From Carassius auratus (taxonomy: Eukaryota; Chordata; Actinopteri; Cypriniformes; Cyprinidae): 64,000 nucleotides of DNA. Position numbers and translations under genes: made by a program. The stretch lies in assembly GCF_003368295.1 (NCBI RefSeq), contig NC_039250.1:16709533-16773532 (forward strand). Reading direction: 5' to 3'. Positions 10,430 through 22,339 of the stretch are shown in pieces (the first letter of the stretch is position 1; each line of letters begins with the position of its first letter). Below the pieces are notes generated by a model. That model did no database searches, had not been told where the DNA came from, and saw only the letters and a program-made list of their open reading frames with translations.

Positions 10430-13266
10430 TTTGCATTTGCTTATCGCGGGACTGCCCAGTTTTGGACTGCTAAATAGTGAGGCGTGGCCAGCTGACTTCA
10501 ATAACAGGTAATCAGGAAAATATAAAAGTTTTCACTGCAGCAGCCCTCGTGTATAAAGACCGACGAGTGTAAAAACCATCAACTCAACCTGCACGACTCC
10601 ACCAAGCAAGGACACTGACAAGGCACTTGAGTATTGCTTTTCTACCCTTTTTAACAAAGCAGACTTAATTTCTTCTATTGCTACTCATTCCGGTCTCAAC
10701 CTCATGGCACTAACTGAGACTTAGATCAAACCTGAAGACACTGCCCCTCCACTAATTTCACTCAAGTTCCCACACTCCTCGTATGACTGGGAGTGGTGGA
10801 GGTACTGGTCTCCTTATATCAAAAGAATGGAACAACCATCTACAGGTAACGGTTCATTTGAATAACATGCAATTATTGTAACCCACTCTGTTAAAATCCA
10901 CTTTGAGGTCACTTATCGTCCCCCAGGTCAATTGGGAAACTTCTTGGAGGAGTTGGATGGGCTGCTATCAAACTTTTCTGAAGATGGTGGTACTCTGGTT
11001 CTGCTTGATGACTTCAACATCCACTTAGATAAACCCCAGGCTGCTGAATTCAACACTCTTCTCACCTAATTTGATCTCAAGTGAGTGTCTACTACAGCAA
11101 CTCACAAATCAGGCAACCAACTGGACCTCATCTACACATGCTGTTACTCCTTGGACAACTCTATAGTTGCTCCACTGCACACCTCAGACCACTTCCTCAT
11201 TACTGCTAACCTAGCACTTACTCCTGAAGTGGCACCAACTCAAACGCAGGTCACCTTTCGACGGAACCTACACTCACTCTCTACATCTTTCCTATACTCT
11301 GTGGTTTCATTCTTGCTTCCTTCAATCTCTGTTTTCAGCTCTGGACATGAACCATGCTACTGGCACTCTTTGCTCCACTCTAACCTCTTGCTTGGACAAC
11401 TTTTTTCCCACTGTTGTCTAGACCAGCACGCACCACCCTATCTGCCCCCTGGCTGTCAAATGTTCTTCGCAAACATCACTCTAAAGTCAAGGCTGCAGAG
11501 AGGTAATGGCATTGTGACGAGTGGGGCGGGGCCGAGGGATGTGGGAACGAGCGAGGCCAGTGAAGTGATTGGGAAATGAGCGACACCTGCAACCCACCAC
11601 CGGTCTCGAGTCCAACAGAGGAGATGGAAGGATATAAAACTGGAGCGACGACAGTGAAGGACGAGAGAGGACCAGGCCTGGGCTTTTAGTTGTGTTTGCT
11701 TTTTATTTGTGTGTTTGTTTATTTTGTAATTAAAGTTTCATTTGGATTGTCCGCCGGTTCACACCTCCTTCTTCCCGATGATTACAAAGGTTTTATTATT
11801 ACAGGCATAAATCAAGAGACTCTACTGACCTCAGTGTGTATCAGTCTCTCCTCTCTTCCTTCTTTGCAAATGTCTTCACTGCTAACACATCATTCTACCA
11901 CAACAGAATTAACAACTGTTGTGATGCTCACACACTCTTCACTATCAGTGACCAATTCTCTGCAGACTGAGGATAAATTCACAATGACTAATGCACACTC
12001 TCTCTCCTCCTCCTCTCCACTTTCAGAGATGGACATTTCCAAACTTATCCTGTCCAATCATCATACTCCACTTGATCCAATCCCCACTCACCTCCTTCAA
12101 GCGATTTCTTCTTCAGTCATACCTTCACTTACTCACATTATCAACTCCTCTCTTCACTCTGGAACATTTCCCCCAGCATTTAATCATGATCGGGTAAGCC
12201 CACTGCTTAAGAAACCATCTCTAAATCCAGCACTTCTAGAAAACTACAGACTGGCATCCCTTCTTCCATTTGTTGAAGAGACCCTTGAGTGAGCTGTGTT
12301 CAACCAGCTCTCTGTGTATCTTGTACAGAACAACCTCTTGGACCGCAACCAATCTGGCTTCAAAAGCAACCACTCAACTGAGACTACCCTACTCTCAGTT
12401 ACTGAAGCCCTGCGACTGGCAAGAGCAGCTTCAAAATCCTCTGTACTCATCTCACTGGACCTGTCTGCTGCATTTGACATTGTTAATCACCTGAATCTCC
12501 TGTCCACCCTCAGAAAGATGGGCATCTCTGGAACCACACTCCTTTGCTTTAAGTCCTACCTCTCCGATAGATCCTTCAGGGTGTCTTGGATGGGTGAAGT
12601 TTCTAAGTCAAAACAACTTGATACTGGGGATCCTCATGGCTCAGGACTTGGACCACTTATCTTTTCCATCTACATGACATCATTAGGTTCTGTCTTTCAG
12701 AAGCATGGCTTTTCACTGCTACGCTGATGACACTCAACTCTACTTCTCATTCCAGCCAAATGACCATCACTTTCAGCTCATCCTTACTAAGACAGAACTG
12801 CTGGCACAGCACCAACATACCTAAACCCACTAGTTTAATCTTATGTGCCTTCCAGAAGTTTGCACTTTGCAAGTGAACGACGCCTTGTGGTGCCAACCCA
12901 AAGAGGTTCAAAATCACTCTCACAGACCTTTTTCCTGGACTGTGCCCAGCTGGTGGAATGACCTCCTAATCTCAGTTCGAACAGCTGAGTCTTAACTCAT
13001 TTTCAAAAAACATCTAAAGACTCATCTTTTTTTTGCCAGTACTTAACAAACTGATACTAGTTCTTACCTTTTTCTTTTCTTTTCTTGTCTATCATATTCT
13101 TGAAAGAAGGGGAAAAAACCTGGCTACGTGTTATGTACAAGGCTAACTGAAACTTGTCATGGCACTTGTAATCTGTTGTTGTTCTCTTGTTGGTCTGATT
13201 GTTTTTATTGTTCTCATTTGTAAGTTGCTTTGGATAAAAGTGTCTGCTAAATGAGTAAATGTAAAT
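10430..13266 (+). mobile_element. Plus-strand L2-type LINE, degenerate
   Basis: The order of parts is right for an L2 element. An endonuclease-like region starts near 10675, with an LMALTET word at about 10700 and SGNQLDLIYT at 11103. The reverse transcriptase follows: LISLDLSAAFDIVNH at about 12447, LGPLIFSIYM near 12650 and YADDTQLY at 12720. The 3' tail 'ttgtaagttgctttggataa' then 'aagtgtctgctaaatg' ends at about 13265. Frameshifts and stops break it. A solo LTR is inserted at 11513-11803. The element lies inside an opposite-strand L2, and its exact 5' edge was not resolved. Confidence 0.85.
11513..11803 (+). mobile_element. Solo LTR with GGCAT target duplication
   Basis: The unit starts TGTGACGAGTGGGGCGGGGC and ends GGTTTTATTATTACA, with GGCAT on both sides (11508-11512 and 11804-11808). 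Inside it has a GC box at its start, a TATA box (TATAAAA, 11633-11639) and an ATTAAA signal at 11729-11734, as expected for an LTR promoter and polyadenylation region. A minus-strand relative lies at 21769-22099. No internal retroelement region remains, so recombination between two LTRs is the likely origin. Confidence 0.9.
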
Positions 13267-13690
13267 GTCTGTTAGACGTGCAAGCAGTTATCGTCGAATC
13301 ATCAGGATGGAATGAGAGGTAGAGTTGAGTGTCATCAGCATGGCATGATATGAAAAGCTATGTTTCTGAATGACAGAACCTAGTGATGCCGTGTAGACTG
13401 AGAAGAGAAGTGGTCCAAGTACTGAGCCCTGAGACAACCTAATTGCTAGATGTTGCAATTTGGACACCTCACCTCTCCAAGGTACCTTGAAGGACCTATC
13501 TGAGAGGTGAGACTCAAACCACTGGCGTGTGGTTCCTGAGATGCCTTTTTCCAATAGGGTTGAGAGGAGAATCTGGTAGTTTACCGTATCAAAAACAGTG
13601 GACAGATACAGCAAGATAAGTATAGAAGATTTGGAAGCCAATCTTGCCAGTCTTAGGACTTCAACAATGAAAAATGTGGCACGGTCATCA
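13267..13690 (-). mobile_element. Minus-strand L2-type LINE, RT fragment
   Basis: The minus-strand frame 13641-13288 contains SILILLYLSTVFDTVNYQIL, then LSDRSFKVPWRGEVSKL and VLGPLLFSVY, the L2 reverse-transcriptase core. It ends in the YADDTQLY region at about 13320. Its continuation, the LNLAKTEL block, is found at 10370-10425, beyond the plus-strand L2. The two are best explained as one LINE split by the insertion. Confidence 0.75.
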
Positions 13691-13799
13691 GCTGTTAGAG
13701 TTGATCAAGGAGGGGGGAGGAGGACGACAAAGGACGGAGGAAAATGTTTTAAAGAGAATGCGAGAGTTAGGTGAATTGTTAATTTTGTTGTGATGGTGT
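13691..13799. other. Short unassigned stretch before the Penelope-like element
   Basis: No feature was recognised. The last base begins the left copy of the 16-bp duplication that flanks the Penelope-like element. Confidence 0.3.
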
Positions 13800-14895
13800 C
13801 TTTTTAGCAGTGTAGTAGAATTCAAAGGTAAAGCATGCATATCCTAAACCTTAAAACGGGGTGCTGGGCAGACAAGTAATTGCAAAGGTAAACAATGAGT
13901 CCACACACCAGAAAATGCTCCTTAGCAATTTTAATGATTGCTCACCACGTGTAACGTTTCGGGTCCAAGCCCTTCATCAGACATGAAAACAAGTGGGGAG
14001 ACACACCTCCATATATACAGCCATGTATGATCACATGATCACATACATCCATGATTAATCACATGACCAATCAAGTTAAATTGCAATTACATCAGGAAAA
14101 CAGATAAAAAATATATATATAAACCGACTTTTGTAATACAAAAGATATATTAAGTGGCTAAGAGAAGGCCTGCAGTGCTTGAAGCATAGCCTAGAATTTT
14201 TTTTTTTTTTAAATGTCTCTACCACTGTAGGCAGTCATGATAGACGAGCAAGAATGTAAATACATAAGGGGTACCACAAAAGTGTGTTACATATGTCAAG
14301 TCAGCAAAACAATAACACACCATTTACAATATTAACAAAATTACAAGAGTTATTTACAGAAATGGCCTCAGGTCAAAGTCTTCTTTCAACCCTTTTGGAG
14401 GTAAAGTGTCCAGGGTATAGATCCAGAATGCTTCTCTTTTGAGTAGCAGACAATTAACATCTCCCCCGCGGGAGGGCTGTTTCACAAGTTCAATGCCGCA
14501 ATATCTGAGAGAGGAAACGTTATGAGAGGATTGTGAAAAATGCACCGCTACTGGACTTTTGATGTCATGGTTGCGAATATTTGATCTGTGTTCTGAAATT
14601 CTTGTTTTCAGTGGCCTGGTCGTTTTACCAACATAGGCCAAGCCGCATGGGCATTTAAGTAAATAGATAACATTCTTTGTGTTACAGGTGATCACACCTT
14701 TGATGTCATAGAGTTTTCCAGTGCATGGGTGATTGAAGGTGGTAGTTTTATGTGTGAAGTTGCATTGAGGGCAATTACCACATCTGTAATTCCCAAAGGG
14801 AATAGACTGCAAAAAATGTGGTGGAGTCAATGGTTGAAGATGCGCTCTCACTAACATGTTTTTGAGATTAATTGCTCTCTTGTACACAAGGCGGG

Positions 14896-15827
14896 TGTTA
14901 GGATGTACCGGCCGCCAGGTGTAAATAAGACAATAGGGAACAAATTGCACAGTTCAGAGTGATTTTAATCCCCAGGGTGCAAAAATAGTTCTCCAGAGTG
15001 TGCAATGTAGCAATAGTCAAAAACAAAGCAAAAAAAAAGAGCAAAACAAAAAGTTATTTACAATATACCAACAAACGTAAATTTGGCTATGCCAATATCT
15101 AGGCCCAAAAATACAGGTGTAATTCAGCCTCTCCATACAACCCACCTCTCCCCTGAAATGGCTGCCTTTTAAAGCTTTGGCTCCTCCTATATTTGGAACA
15201 TACCATGTTAAGGGGGGGAATTCTATAATTTACAATCAGGTGATAAGATAAAACCATAATAACATCATTATAGTTTGGCTTTACAACATACATCACCTAT
15301 ATCTATAACAGTTTAAAATGTTCAAAGACAATAAAGATATGACTTACAAGGAGACACTTACATACATGGTGTTCTCTCCCCTATGAGGTCAAAACCGGAT
15401 GGAGAAATCTGCCATGAGCAAATGTTAGCTTAAATATGGCTACTTCCCATGTGGACAAGTTTGCCAAAGTGAGGGATGCAACAGAAGGTATGTCTAGCTG
15501 TTTGAAATGTATTGAAGTTACCTTGATAATTAAATTAAATTAAATAAACACTTATGTAAAGTATTCTGGTCTTCTTTTCTTGTGCTGAACACTAAACATT
15601 TAAACAAATAACATTTAACAGACAAAAACAAAACTAACTACTTGAGGTGAAAACTGGGATGTCACAACACCAAAATTAGCGCTACACACATACAACTATA
15701 TAAGGATGGTATATTTTTTGCCGGCATTTAGTTTGTATGTGTAATGGTGGAATATGTTTGTTGCATGCACATGCCCATACTCAATCCCTTCACAATAAAA
15801 GTCCTAGGTCACAGTCAGTCTGTGACA
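14896..15827 (-). mobile_element. LTR-like unit 1 in the Penelope-like element
   Basis: This 932-bp unit starts TGTTAGGATG and ends CTGTGACA. GCGGG lies on both sides (14891-14895 and 15828-15832). No gag or pol motif was recognised, so it is taken as a long solo LTR or a small non-autonomous LTR element. Its orientation is uncertain. It directly precedes a second LTR unit and shares the GCGGG spacer with it. Confidence 0.65.
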
Positions 15828-15832
15828 GCGGG

Positions 15833-16216
15833 TGTCACGGCGTGGTAGAGACGGCGCCGTGGAAGAAACAGGGTCTGGGTCCAAATGCAGGAAAATAACA
15901 CTTTATTACACACGAGAACAAAAAGGCCAACACGGCATTAACAAAACAGAAACAAATGACGTGACAATGCTAAAACACGAGAATCAAGAACCACAGCATT
16001 GACAAATGACGATTAATGCAACCAGACAGAGTGGTGTGTGAGACGAAACTATATACTCGTGAGCAAATTGGGAACAGGTGTGTGAGTGAGTATGTGTACA
16101 GAGTGAACCAGGTGTGTAAATGAATGTGTCAGTGGGTGAAGGTGATGAGTCCGGGAGAATTGAAGTGATGCCCTCTGTTGGTGAGAGGGAGGACCACCTA
16201 GTCCGGACTCATGACA
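15833..16216 (-). mobile_element. LTR-like unit 2 in the Penelope-like element
   Basis: This 384-bp unit starts TGTCACGGCG and ends CTCATGACA. GCGGG precedes it (15828-15832) and follows it (16217-16221). A reversed polyadenylation-like word ('cactttattac', near 15899) suggests minus orientation. It differs in sequence from unit 1, so the pair is not a simple tandem duplication of one LTR. Confidence 0.75.
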
Positions 16217-16867
16217 GCGGGGTGATGTAGTGAAGCATTTAAGTGCTGGATCAGAGTCAATAATGTGCCAATGTTTTTTAATGATGGATTCGAAATCTCT
16301 GCCAAGAGGCGAGTATTGGACAATGCAGTTAACTCTAGACTCAGAAATTCTGGATCTGATTTTGCGGAGACAATCAGTTTGCGATATATTTTTAAAGTGA
16401 TTACGTGCTTTGGTAATCCAATCATGTTTGTATTGTCTCTGTTGGAAACGTTTTTCTAAATCAGCTGCCTGGGCTTTAAAATCACTATCAGAACTACAGA
16501 TCCGGTGAATGCGACTGAACTGAGACAAAGTCAGACTACTCTTAAGTGGAATAGGGTGAAAAGAATGTCCATGAAGAATAGAATTTCTGTCAGTGCTTTT
16601 TCGGTACAGGTTGGATCCCAGTCTATTCAAGTCTCTGTAAACAAGGATATTTAAAAAGTTCATCCTGTGCTTGTCATATTCCATTGTAAATTTCAAATGG
16701 CAGCTGTTAGCATTGATAAACTCATGGAACTGTTTTAACTGAGTCTCAGAACCGGTCCAAATGAAAAAAATATCATCTATGTACCTCCTCCAGTTGGAAA
16801 TTGAGGGTATAGGTGTGGGTTGGATTGCTGATTCAGGATGATTTCCTTTTTAGCAGTGTAGACCTAA

Positions 16868-18044
16868 GCAGATTCAAATCAAGTTTATTTATATAGCACT
16901 TTTTACAATACAAATCGTTACAAAGCAACTTTACAGAAAATTATGTTTCTACAATATTTAGTAGTAGCTTATGGTGGTGACTGTCAGTTTGTTTACATTT
17001 GACAGGATTTTAAGAAAAAATTATACAAGACGTAGTCAGCCAGACTATATTATTATTAATTAATATTATTTAATTATAATATTATTAATTAATAATTATT
17101 ATATGATGCAGTCACACTTGTAGCAATATTTGTTAGTTCTGTTTGTTGATTCAGGGTTCGCATCCTCTGGGGTCCTCTGAGGGGTCAGCATCATCTCTTC
17201 TCGGGTGTTCTGTGTGTTTTAAACAGAGAGAGTGTGTCTGAACCCCCGAACATTATCAGGAAGGCTATTCCAGAGTTTGGGAGCCAAATGTGAGAAAGCT
17301 CTACCTCCTTTAGTGGACTTTGCTATCCTAGGAACTACCAAAAGTCCAGCGTTTTGTGACCTTAGGGAGCGTGATGGGTTGTAGCGTGGTAGAAGGCTAG
17401 TTAGTTACGTAGGAGCTAAACCATTTAGGGCCCTATAGGTAAGTAATACAAATTTGTAACTGATATGGAACTTAATAGGTAGCCAGTGCAGAGACTGTAA
17501 AATTGGAGTAATATGATCATATTTTTGTGACCATATAAGGACTCTAGCTGCTGCATTTTGGACTACCTGTAGCTTGTTTAATGAAGAAGAAGGACAACCA
17601 CCTAGAAGTGCATTACAATAGTCCAGTCTAGAGGTCATAAATGCATGAACTAGCTTTTCTGCATCAGAAACAGACAATATGTTTTATAGCTTGGCAATGT
17701 TTCTAAGATGGAAGACTGCAGTTTTTGTAACATGGAAATATGATTTTCTAAAGACAAATTACGGTCTAATATAGCACCCAACTTTCTGACTGTAGAGGAA
17801 CTAAAAGTACATCTGTCTAGTTGCAGATTGTAATCTACAAGATTCTGTGTAGTGTTTTTTTGACCAATAATTAATATCTCTGTTTTATCCGAATTTAACT
17901 AGAAATGAGATGCAGCCTTGATCTGACGCAAGAAGCAGGTCATTTGTAATTTTAACAAGTGCAGTTTCAGTGCAGGAAGGTGCTCAATTGAGCAGACACA
18001 ACTTTTTCAAAAATTTTAGACATAAATGGAAGATTTGAAATAGG
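16868..18044 (-). mobile_element. Second minus-strand L2-type LINE, 3' part
   Basis: The frame 17677-17405 contains FMTSRLDYCNALLGG, VVQNAAARVL and HITPILQSLHWLPI, typical of the L2 reverse-transcriptase C-terminus. The 3' end (16868-16900) reads, on the minus strand, as 'gtgctatataaataaactt'. This matches the end of the plus-strand copy at 27074-27110. Near 18000 the codons for PISNLPFMSKIFEKVV (RT fingers) stop abruptly at 18044, where a gypsy-like LTR begins. Confidence 0.8.
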
Positions 18045-19207
18045 TGTAGCGGGGTTACATGTAATTGATATGTCGACTAAACTGTCTGGGGGTTGGGGTT
18101 GTGCACATGTCTGTATATGTGTGTATGTGAGAAGATTATGCACAGGTGCGGCTGATAATGGGGAACGATCAGCAGCCTTCATGATTAGTGGCTGGAGAGG
18201 ATAAAAGCTGATGGATTCTGGTAACCTGCGTTGGTAGCCGGAGCCCGAACATGACTTCACGCACCGTAACTCACGAGAGCGGAAAGGCTGGTATTACTCC
18301 ACCTCTGATTCCCCAGATAGCCGTGAGCTGACCACTATTTGTTTGGACGCAGTGAAGACGGCGAAAGAATCATCCCAACGCACTCTATTCCTCGTATGAA
18401 AAGGAAGTGGTTTTGCGACTGTCTTAAGAACGAGTGGGCTTTATCCCACGATATTGTTGTGAAGAGTTGACTGATCCACTCTCCCCTCCTCGCAGTTCCG
18501 GGTGGAGTTTCCACGGTCACCATCCGTGGAGGAACGTTGTCGATGGGAGGCACGAGATACCCTGTATCGTCTTAAGGAACGAAGAGACTGAGACGGCGGC
18601 GATTCCTTTGTATTGTGATTTTGAACTGTGGACCGGCCGTGAGTGGTTGTGGGCCTGTTAATCCATTTTTGTATAGAAACGGGGGGTTTTATTAGGCAGA
18701 CAATGGTTAGGTTGTAAGGTCTGGCTGCTCGCTATACTTTCTTTAACAGTGAATATGGTGAAAGGGTATTTCTCGGGTAAACAGTGTTTTTTACGTGGTA
18801 GTAGTTTGTTGTGAGATGTTGTGTTTTATTCACATTATGGTTATTCAACCCTTGTTTTCATGAAAGTGATTATGTGTGTGATGTGATTTGTACACGAGTG
18901 TAGAATTATTAAGGGTGTCTATCAGCGACGTTGAGATAACTGTGACCTTGGGACTTTACTTCCCCCTAGAGGGCGCCATATTTTTACCACTGGTTTTATA
19001 GCAGTAGTGCTACTTGTTTGTTTATTTGTACTTTATCTGTGATCTCTAGCGTGGTCACATCATTAATATTCCTTTTTTTTAGTGTGTATACATCTATATA
19101 GTATGTGTTTTATGCATTGAAAGATTGAAATAAATTGAGCCTATGCACCTATGTCTTTTGTTGTTGTACCTCGAGGGTCAATATTAAAATTTCCATTTCC
19201 CATTACA
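18045..19207 (+). mobile_element. 5' LTR of a Ty3/gypsy-like retrotransposon
   Basis: The unit starts TGTAGCGGGG and ends CCCATTACA. It is followed at once by a 'ggcgtagttggcagga' word that fits a tRNA primer-binding site. A TATATA word (about 19093) and AATAAA (about 19128) lie near the end. The LTR interrupts the minus L2. No 3' LTR was found downstream. Confidence 0.75.
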
Positions 19208-20970
19208 ATTTTGGCGTAGTTGGCAGGACCCTTGACGTACACAACATGAATAGCAGCGAGCAGCCTCAGGTAGTGGGTACACAGCCACAAATGGTAGCTG
19301 CATTAATGCCATGATTTATGGGGGGGCCATGGGTCCCAAAGTTTACTGGAGAAGGGGGTGCATCAAAGTTTTTAGAATGGAAAACGCAAATTGAAGCCTT
19401 TATCCGGGCCCAGGGGCTGATCGTATAGCAACGGGTGGACTTTGTGCGGAGTGCATTGGAGGCAAATGGTAAAAGAGAGGTGGTGCTGTTGGCTGCTGAC
19501 AAACGTGACACTGACATTACAATTTTAGGGGCCCTAAGTGAACTGTATGGAGTCCAACATCCAGTAGCTCAGTTGCGAGTCCAGTTTTTTAATTGCAAAC
19601 AGGAACCAGGGGAGGGTGTCAGGGATTTCATTATCCATTTACGTGAGTTGCATTACAGATGGAGAGCCAGGGATCCTCTGGACGCCGGGTCAGATGATGA
19701 ACTGCTACGGACACAGTTTGCCATGGGCCTGAGAACGGGATCCTTGAAGCAGGAGCTACAGAGGCAGCTCCGAAGGACCTCAACGCTTACCTTTGCAGAG
19801 GCTTGTGAGGAGGCAAAAGCATTAGAGCGGGAACTGGGCCACACAGAAGAACCCAACGTTTGCCCAACCGTTACGCAACATCATACCCACAGCCTACTCC
19901 TATTGTCACAGAGTTGCAGCAAATGAAGGAAGCTCTGCGGGCTGAGTTGCGCGAAGAGTTGAAAGAACAGGTAACCCTTCTAGGCAAGTCTATTGTAGAG
20001 GAGCTACAAGGACGTTTGAAGACATCGCCGGAGATGGAGACTTCCCCTCAATCATCCTGGCAGTCACAGTCCAATGACCCCCAACGCCAATGCCTGGGAT
20101 CAGCCCCTCCTGGGCAGTCGTACTACCAATGGGATGCTCAAGGCCAAGCTATCTGCCGTGACTGTGGGGATGCTGGACACATCCAGAGATTCTGCCCACG
20201 GCGACGTCAAGCCCAGACGGGTTTTCGGCACCCCTGGTTACAGCAGGGCAAGTGAACCGGGAGGGGCCCTCAACCATCCCCCAACAAAGGCCCTCCATGG
20301 TTGGTAGATGCCCTGAAATCGAGGTAATTGTCCAAGGGCAACGAATTCCATGCATACTAGACACTGGCTCTCAAGTCACCCTGTTTAGCCAAAAACTATT
20401 TCAGCGCCACTTCGGTGATGAATGTATACAAGACCCTAGCCGTATATCATGGCTAGCTTTAAAAGCTGCTAATGGCCTGTATATTCCCTATGTAGGCTAT
20501 GCCGTCTTAGACTTTTGCATTGGGGGAGTAGAGGTAAAGGGGAAGGGGGTAGTTATTGTCCGTGATGACTGCATTAACACTGAGTATGGACTCTTGGGGA
20601 TGTACATTGTGGCAGATTGCTGGACCGGAGTTTTTAAAGGTGGCCATCCTGGAGTTGCTGCATTTAAATCTGTGTTCCCCCCCTTCTGCAGAAAGAATAT
20701 GGGATACAGCTTTTGCTGCCTGCCGGAGCGCTGAAGCTTCTGTGACTCGAGTTGAGCTTCAAGGTGTGGCTAGACTCCAACGACAGCCCCCGGTGTTATT
20801 GCCTCCCTCCGTGGAAATGATTGTCTGGGCCCATGTACCGCAATCTGCTGGCCTGCCTGATCGCCCGGTCCTGATTGAAGATATGAAAAATCAGGGGTGC
20901 GAATGGCGAGTGGCTCGATCAGGGGAAGGAAGTGAAGATAAAACTATAGCAGATAGCCAAGAGAGGTGAC
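19208..20970 (+). pseudogene. Gypsy-like gag-protease region, truncated and broken
   Basis: The gag frame opens near 19246 and has at least two internal stops (near 19312 and 19425) before a long open part, 19435-19926. A frame shift leads into 19860-20255, which ends with a zinc knuckle CRDCGDAGHIQRFC. Another shift leads into a retropepsin-like protease (20252-20734) with the catalytic ILDTGS word at about 20353-20370. A short linker follows to about 20970, and the sequence ends before any reverse transcriptase, RNase H or integrase. The element cannot be autonomous. Gag packages the RNA and the protease processes the polyprotein in intact relatives. Confidence 0.85.
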
Positions 20971-20974
20971 AGAG

Positions 20975-21175
20975 AGCATAGGTAACGTTGAAAAGTGTCA
21001 TTTTGGGGGGTTGGGGGGGGTGTATATGTTGTGTCAGGAACCATGTTGAGGTTAAGAGTGAGGAGGAAGTGATCGAAGGTGTGCAGTGGAGTAAAAAGTA
21101 CATGATCAGTGGAGCAGTGTCATGTGTAAATAAGGTCCAGTTGGTTGCCTGATTTCTGAGAAGCCATAGTTAAAG
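20975..21175 (-). mobile_element. L2-type LINE endonuclease fragment
   Basis: On the minus strand the word 'aaatcaggcaaccaactgga' and the following 'ctccactgcacacctt' and 'gatcacttcctcctcact' correspond to the endonuclease part of the plus L2 at 11103-11200. It could be the 5' part of one of the minus L2 copies further left, displaced by later insertions. Confidence 0.65.
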
Positions 21176-21660
21176 GAGTCATATGATGCAATTTCAGTTT
21201 TTCTTTTCTCTTTGGACTGTTACGAGCTCTTGGTGCATAAAGAAGATCTGTAAAGTTGCAAAGACTGAAGTCTCAAACCCAAAGAGATATTCTTTATCAC
21301 AGTTAAGAGAGTGATAATGCCTCCTCAAAATGGTTAATTCAAACATGTCCCCACATGTCTACGTCACTGTGTGGACAATTTGCATAATGCCGCCCAAATG
21401 TTCATGCAATGAAAGGAGTGGTTTCAGTAACCACAGTGTTGAAGCAGCCGTGGCAGGGAGATGCTGTGTGTATCTAGGCGAAAACAAAAGCACTTTATTT
21501 GGCCTTCCAAAAGTAGATGCTGTTAGGAATCTTTAAGATTACTTATAACAGTAACGCATATTATAGACAACCGTTTTGAGAACCTAGGAGAGGAGATAAA
21601 TCTGAATTTGCTATGACAGTCTGGTGCTTCTGAATCAGCTACTGTTAGTATGTTTTGTTA
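21172..21660 (+). repeat. Dispersed repeat with a STLFGLPK-type ORF remnant
   Basis: It begins 'aaaggagtcatatgatgcaa', a widespread teleost repeat head. It contains 'ttggtgcataaagaagatct'. A 68-residue open frame (21330-21536) carries KSTLFGLPKVDA. I recognise it as a transposable-element-derived family but cannot name the superfamily from the sequence. Ends and target duplication were not found. Confidence 0.5.
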
Positions 21661-21768
21661 TTAGTTTAAATATTTGCTATTGAATGTTGAAATGCTGAGT
21701 TTTCCGTGTTGTGAGAGAGACATGGAGACAGGGTCACACAGTGGAGAACAAAAGGTGTTTTATCCGTC

Positions 21769-22099
21769 TGTAACGATATAACCTTCGTAATCATCGGGAA
21801 GAAGGAGGCGGGAACCGGCGCACAATCAAAACACTTTAATAATTCAAAAATAAATACAAAACGGCGCACCAGCCCCTCACGGACGACTGGTGCGCATAAA
21901 TAAAAAGCAAACACATAAAATAATGTCCCAGGCCTGGTCCTCTCTCGTCCTTCACGGTCGTCGCTCCAGTTTTATATCCTTCCATCTCCTACGTGGGACT
22001 CGATACTGGCAGTGGGGTGCAGGTGCAGCTCATCTTCAATCACTACACCTGGCCACACTCCTCGTTCCCACGCCTCTCGGCCCCGCCCCACTCGCCACA
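21769..22099 (-). mobile_element. Solo LTR, minus strand, same family as 11.5 kb
   Basis: This 331-bp unit starts TGTAACGATATAACC and ends GCCCCACTCGCCACA, the mirror image of the LTR at 11513-11803. Flanks are CCGTC (21764-21768) and ACGTC (22100-22104), a 5-bp duplication with one change. Internal shared words include the 'ccaggcctggtcctctctcg' block and the 'ttttatatccttccatctcc' block, the reversed TATA box. Confidence 0.85.
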
Positions 22100-22339
22100 A
22101 CGTCCATTGCTTGTTTAACTGCAAACACATAAGCTTCATCAATGTGGGGGTAACATCACTCTGTTGATGTTACCCCCACATCAATTCGGGCTTGAATTGA
22201 TGGTAAAACTAAGGACATTATTAACTGTCTTTACATTTATTTTGAAAGATGAAGCTGTTTGTTGCTGTCGTGTGTATTGAGTCTGAGCTCCGTCACATAA
22301 TTTTTTTTATTGGGACACCTCTTTATGAGGTCATCTAAT

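Larger units (their letters stand above)
13816..16845 (-). mobile_element. Penelope-like element, 5'-truncated, RT plus GIY-YIG
   Basis: The minus-strand coding sequence begins inside the reverse transcriptase with the catalytic YIDD (16772-16783). It continues as the RT C-terminal region (16696-16217), including LYRKSTDRNSILHG. After the two LTR insertions it resumes as a GIY-YIG endonuclease (14890-14354). There a CGNCPQC zinc-ligand-like word is followed by VIYLLKCPCGLAYVGKT, at about 14670-14629. The frame stops at 14354, followed by a 3' untranslated region down to 13816. A perfect 16-bp direct repeat (CTTTTTAGCAGTGTAG) lies at 13800-13815 and 16846-16861 and marks the insertion. The element lacks the RT N-terminal half. 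The RT and endonuclease frames match exactly if the LTR units and one extra target copy are discounted. Confidence 0.9.
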
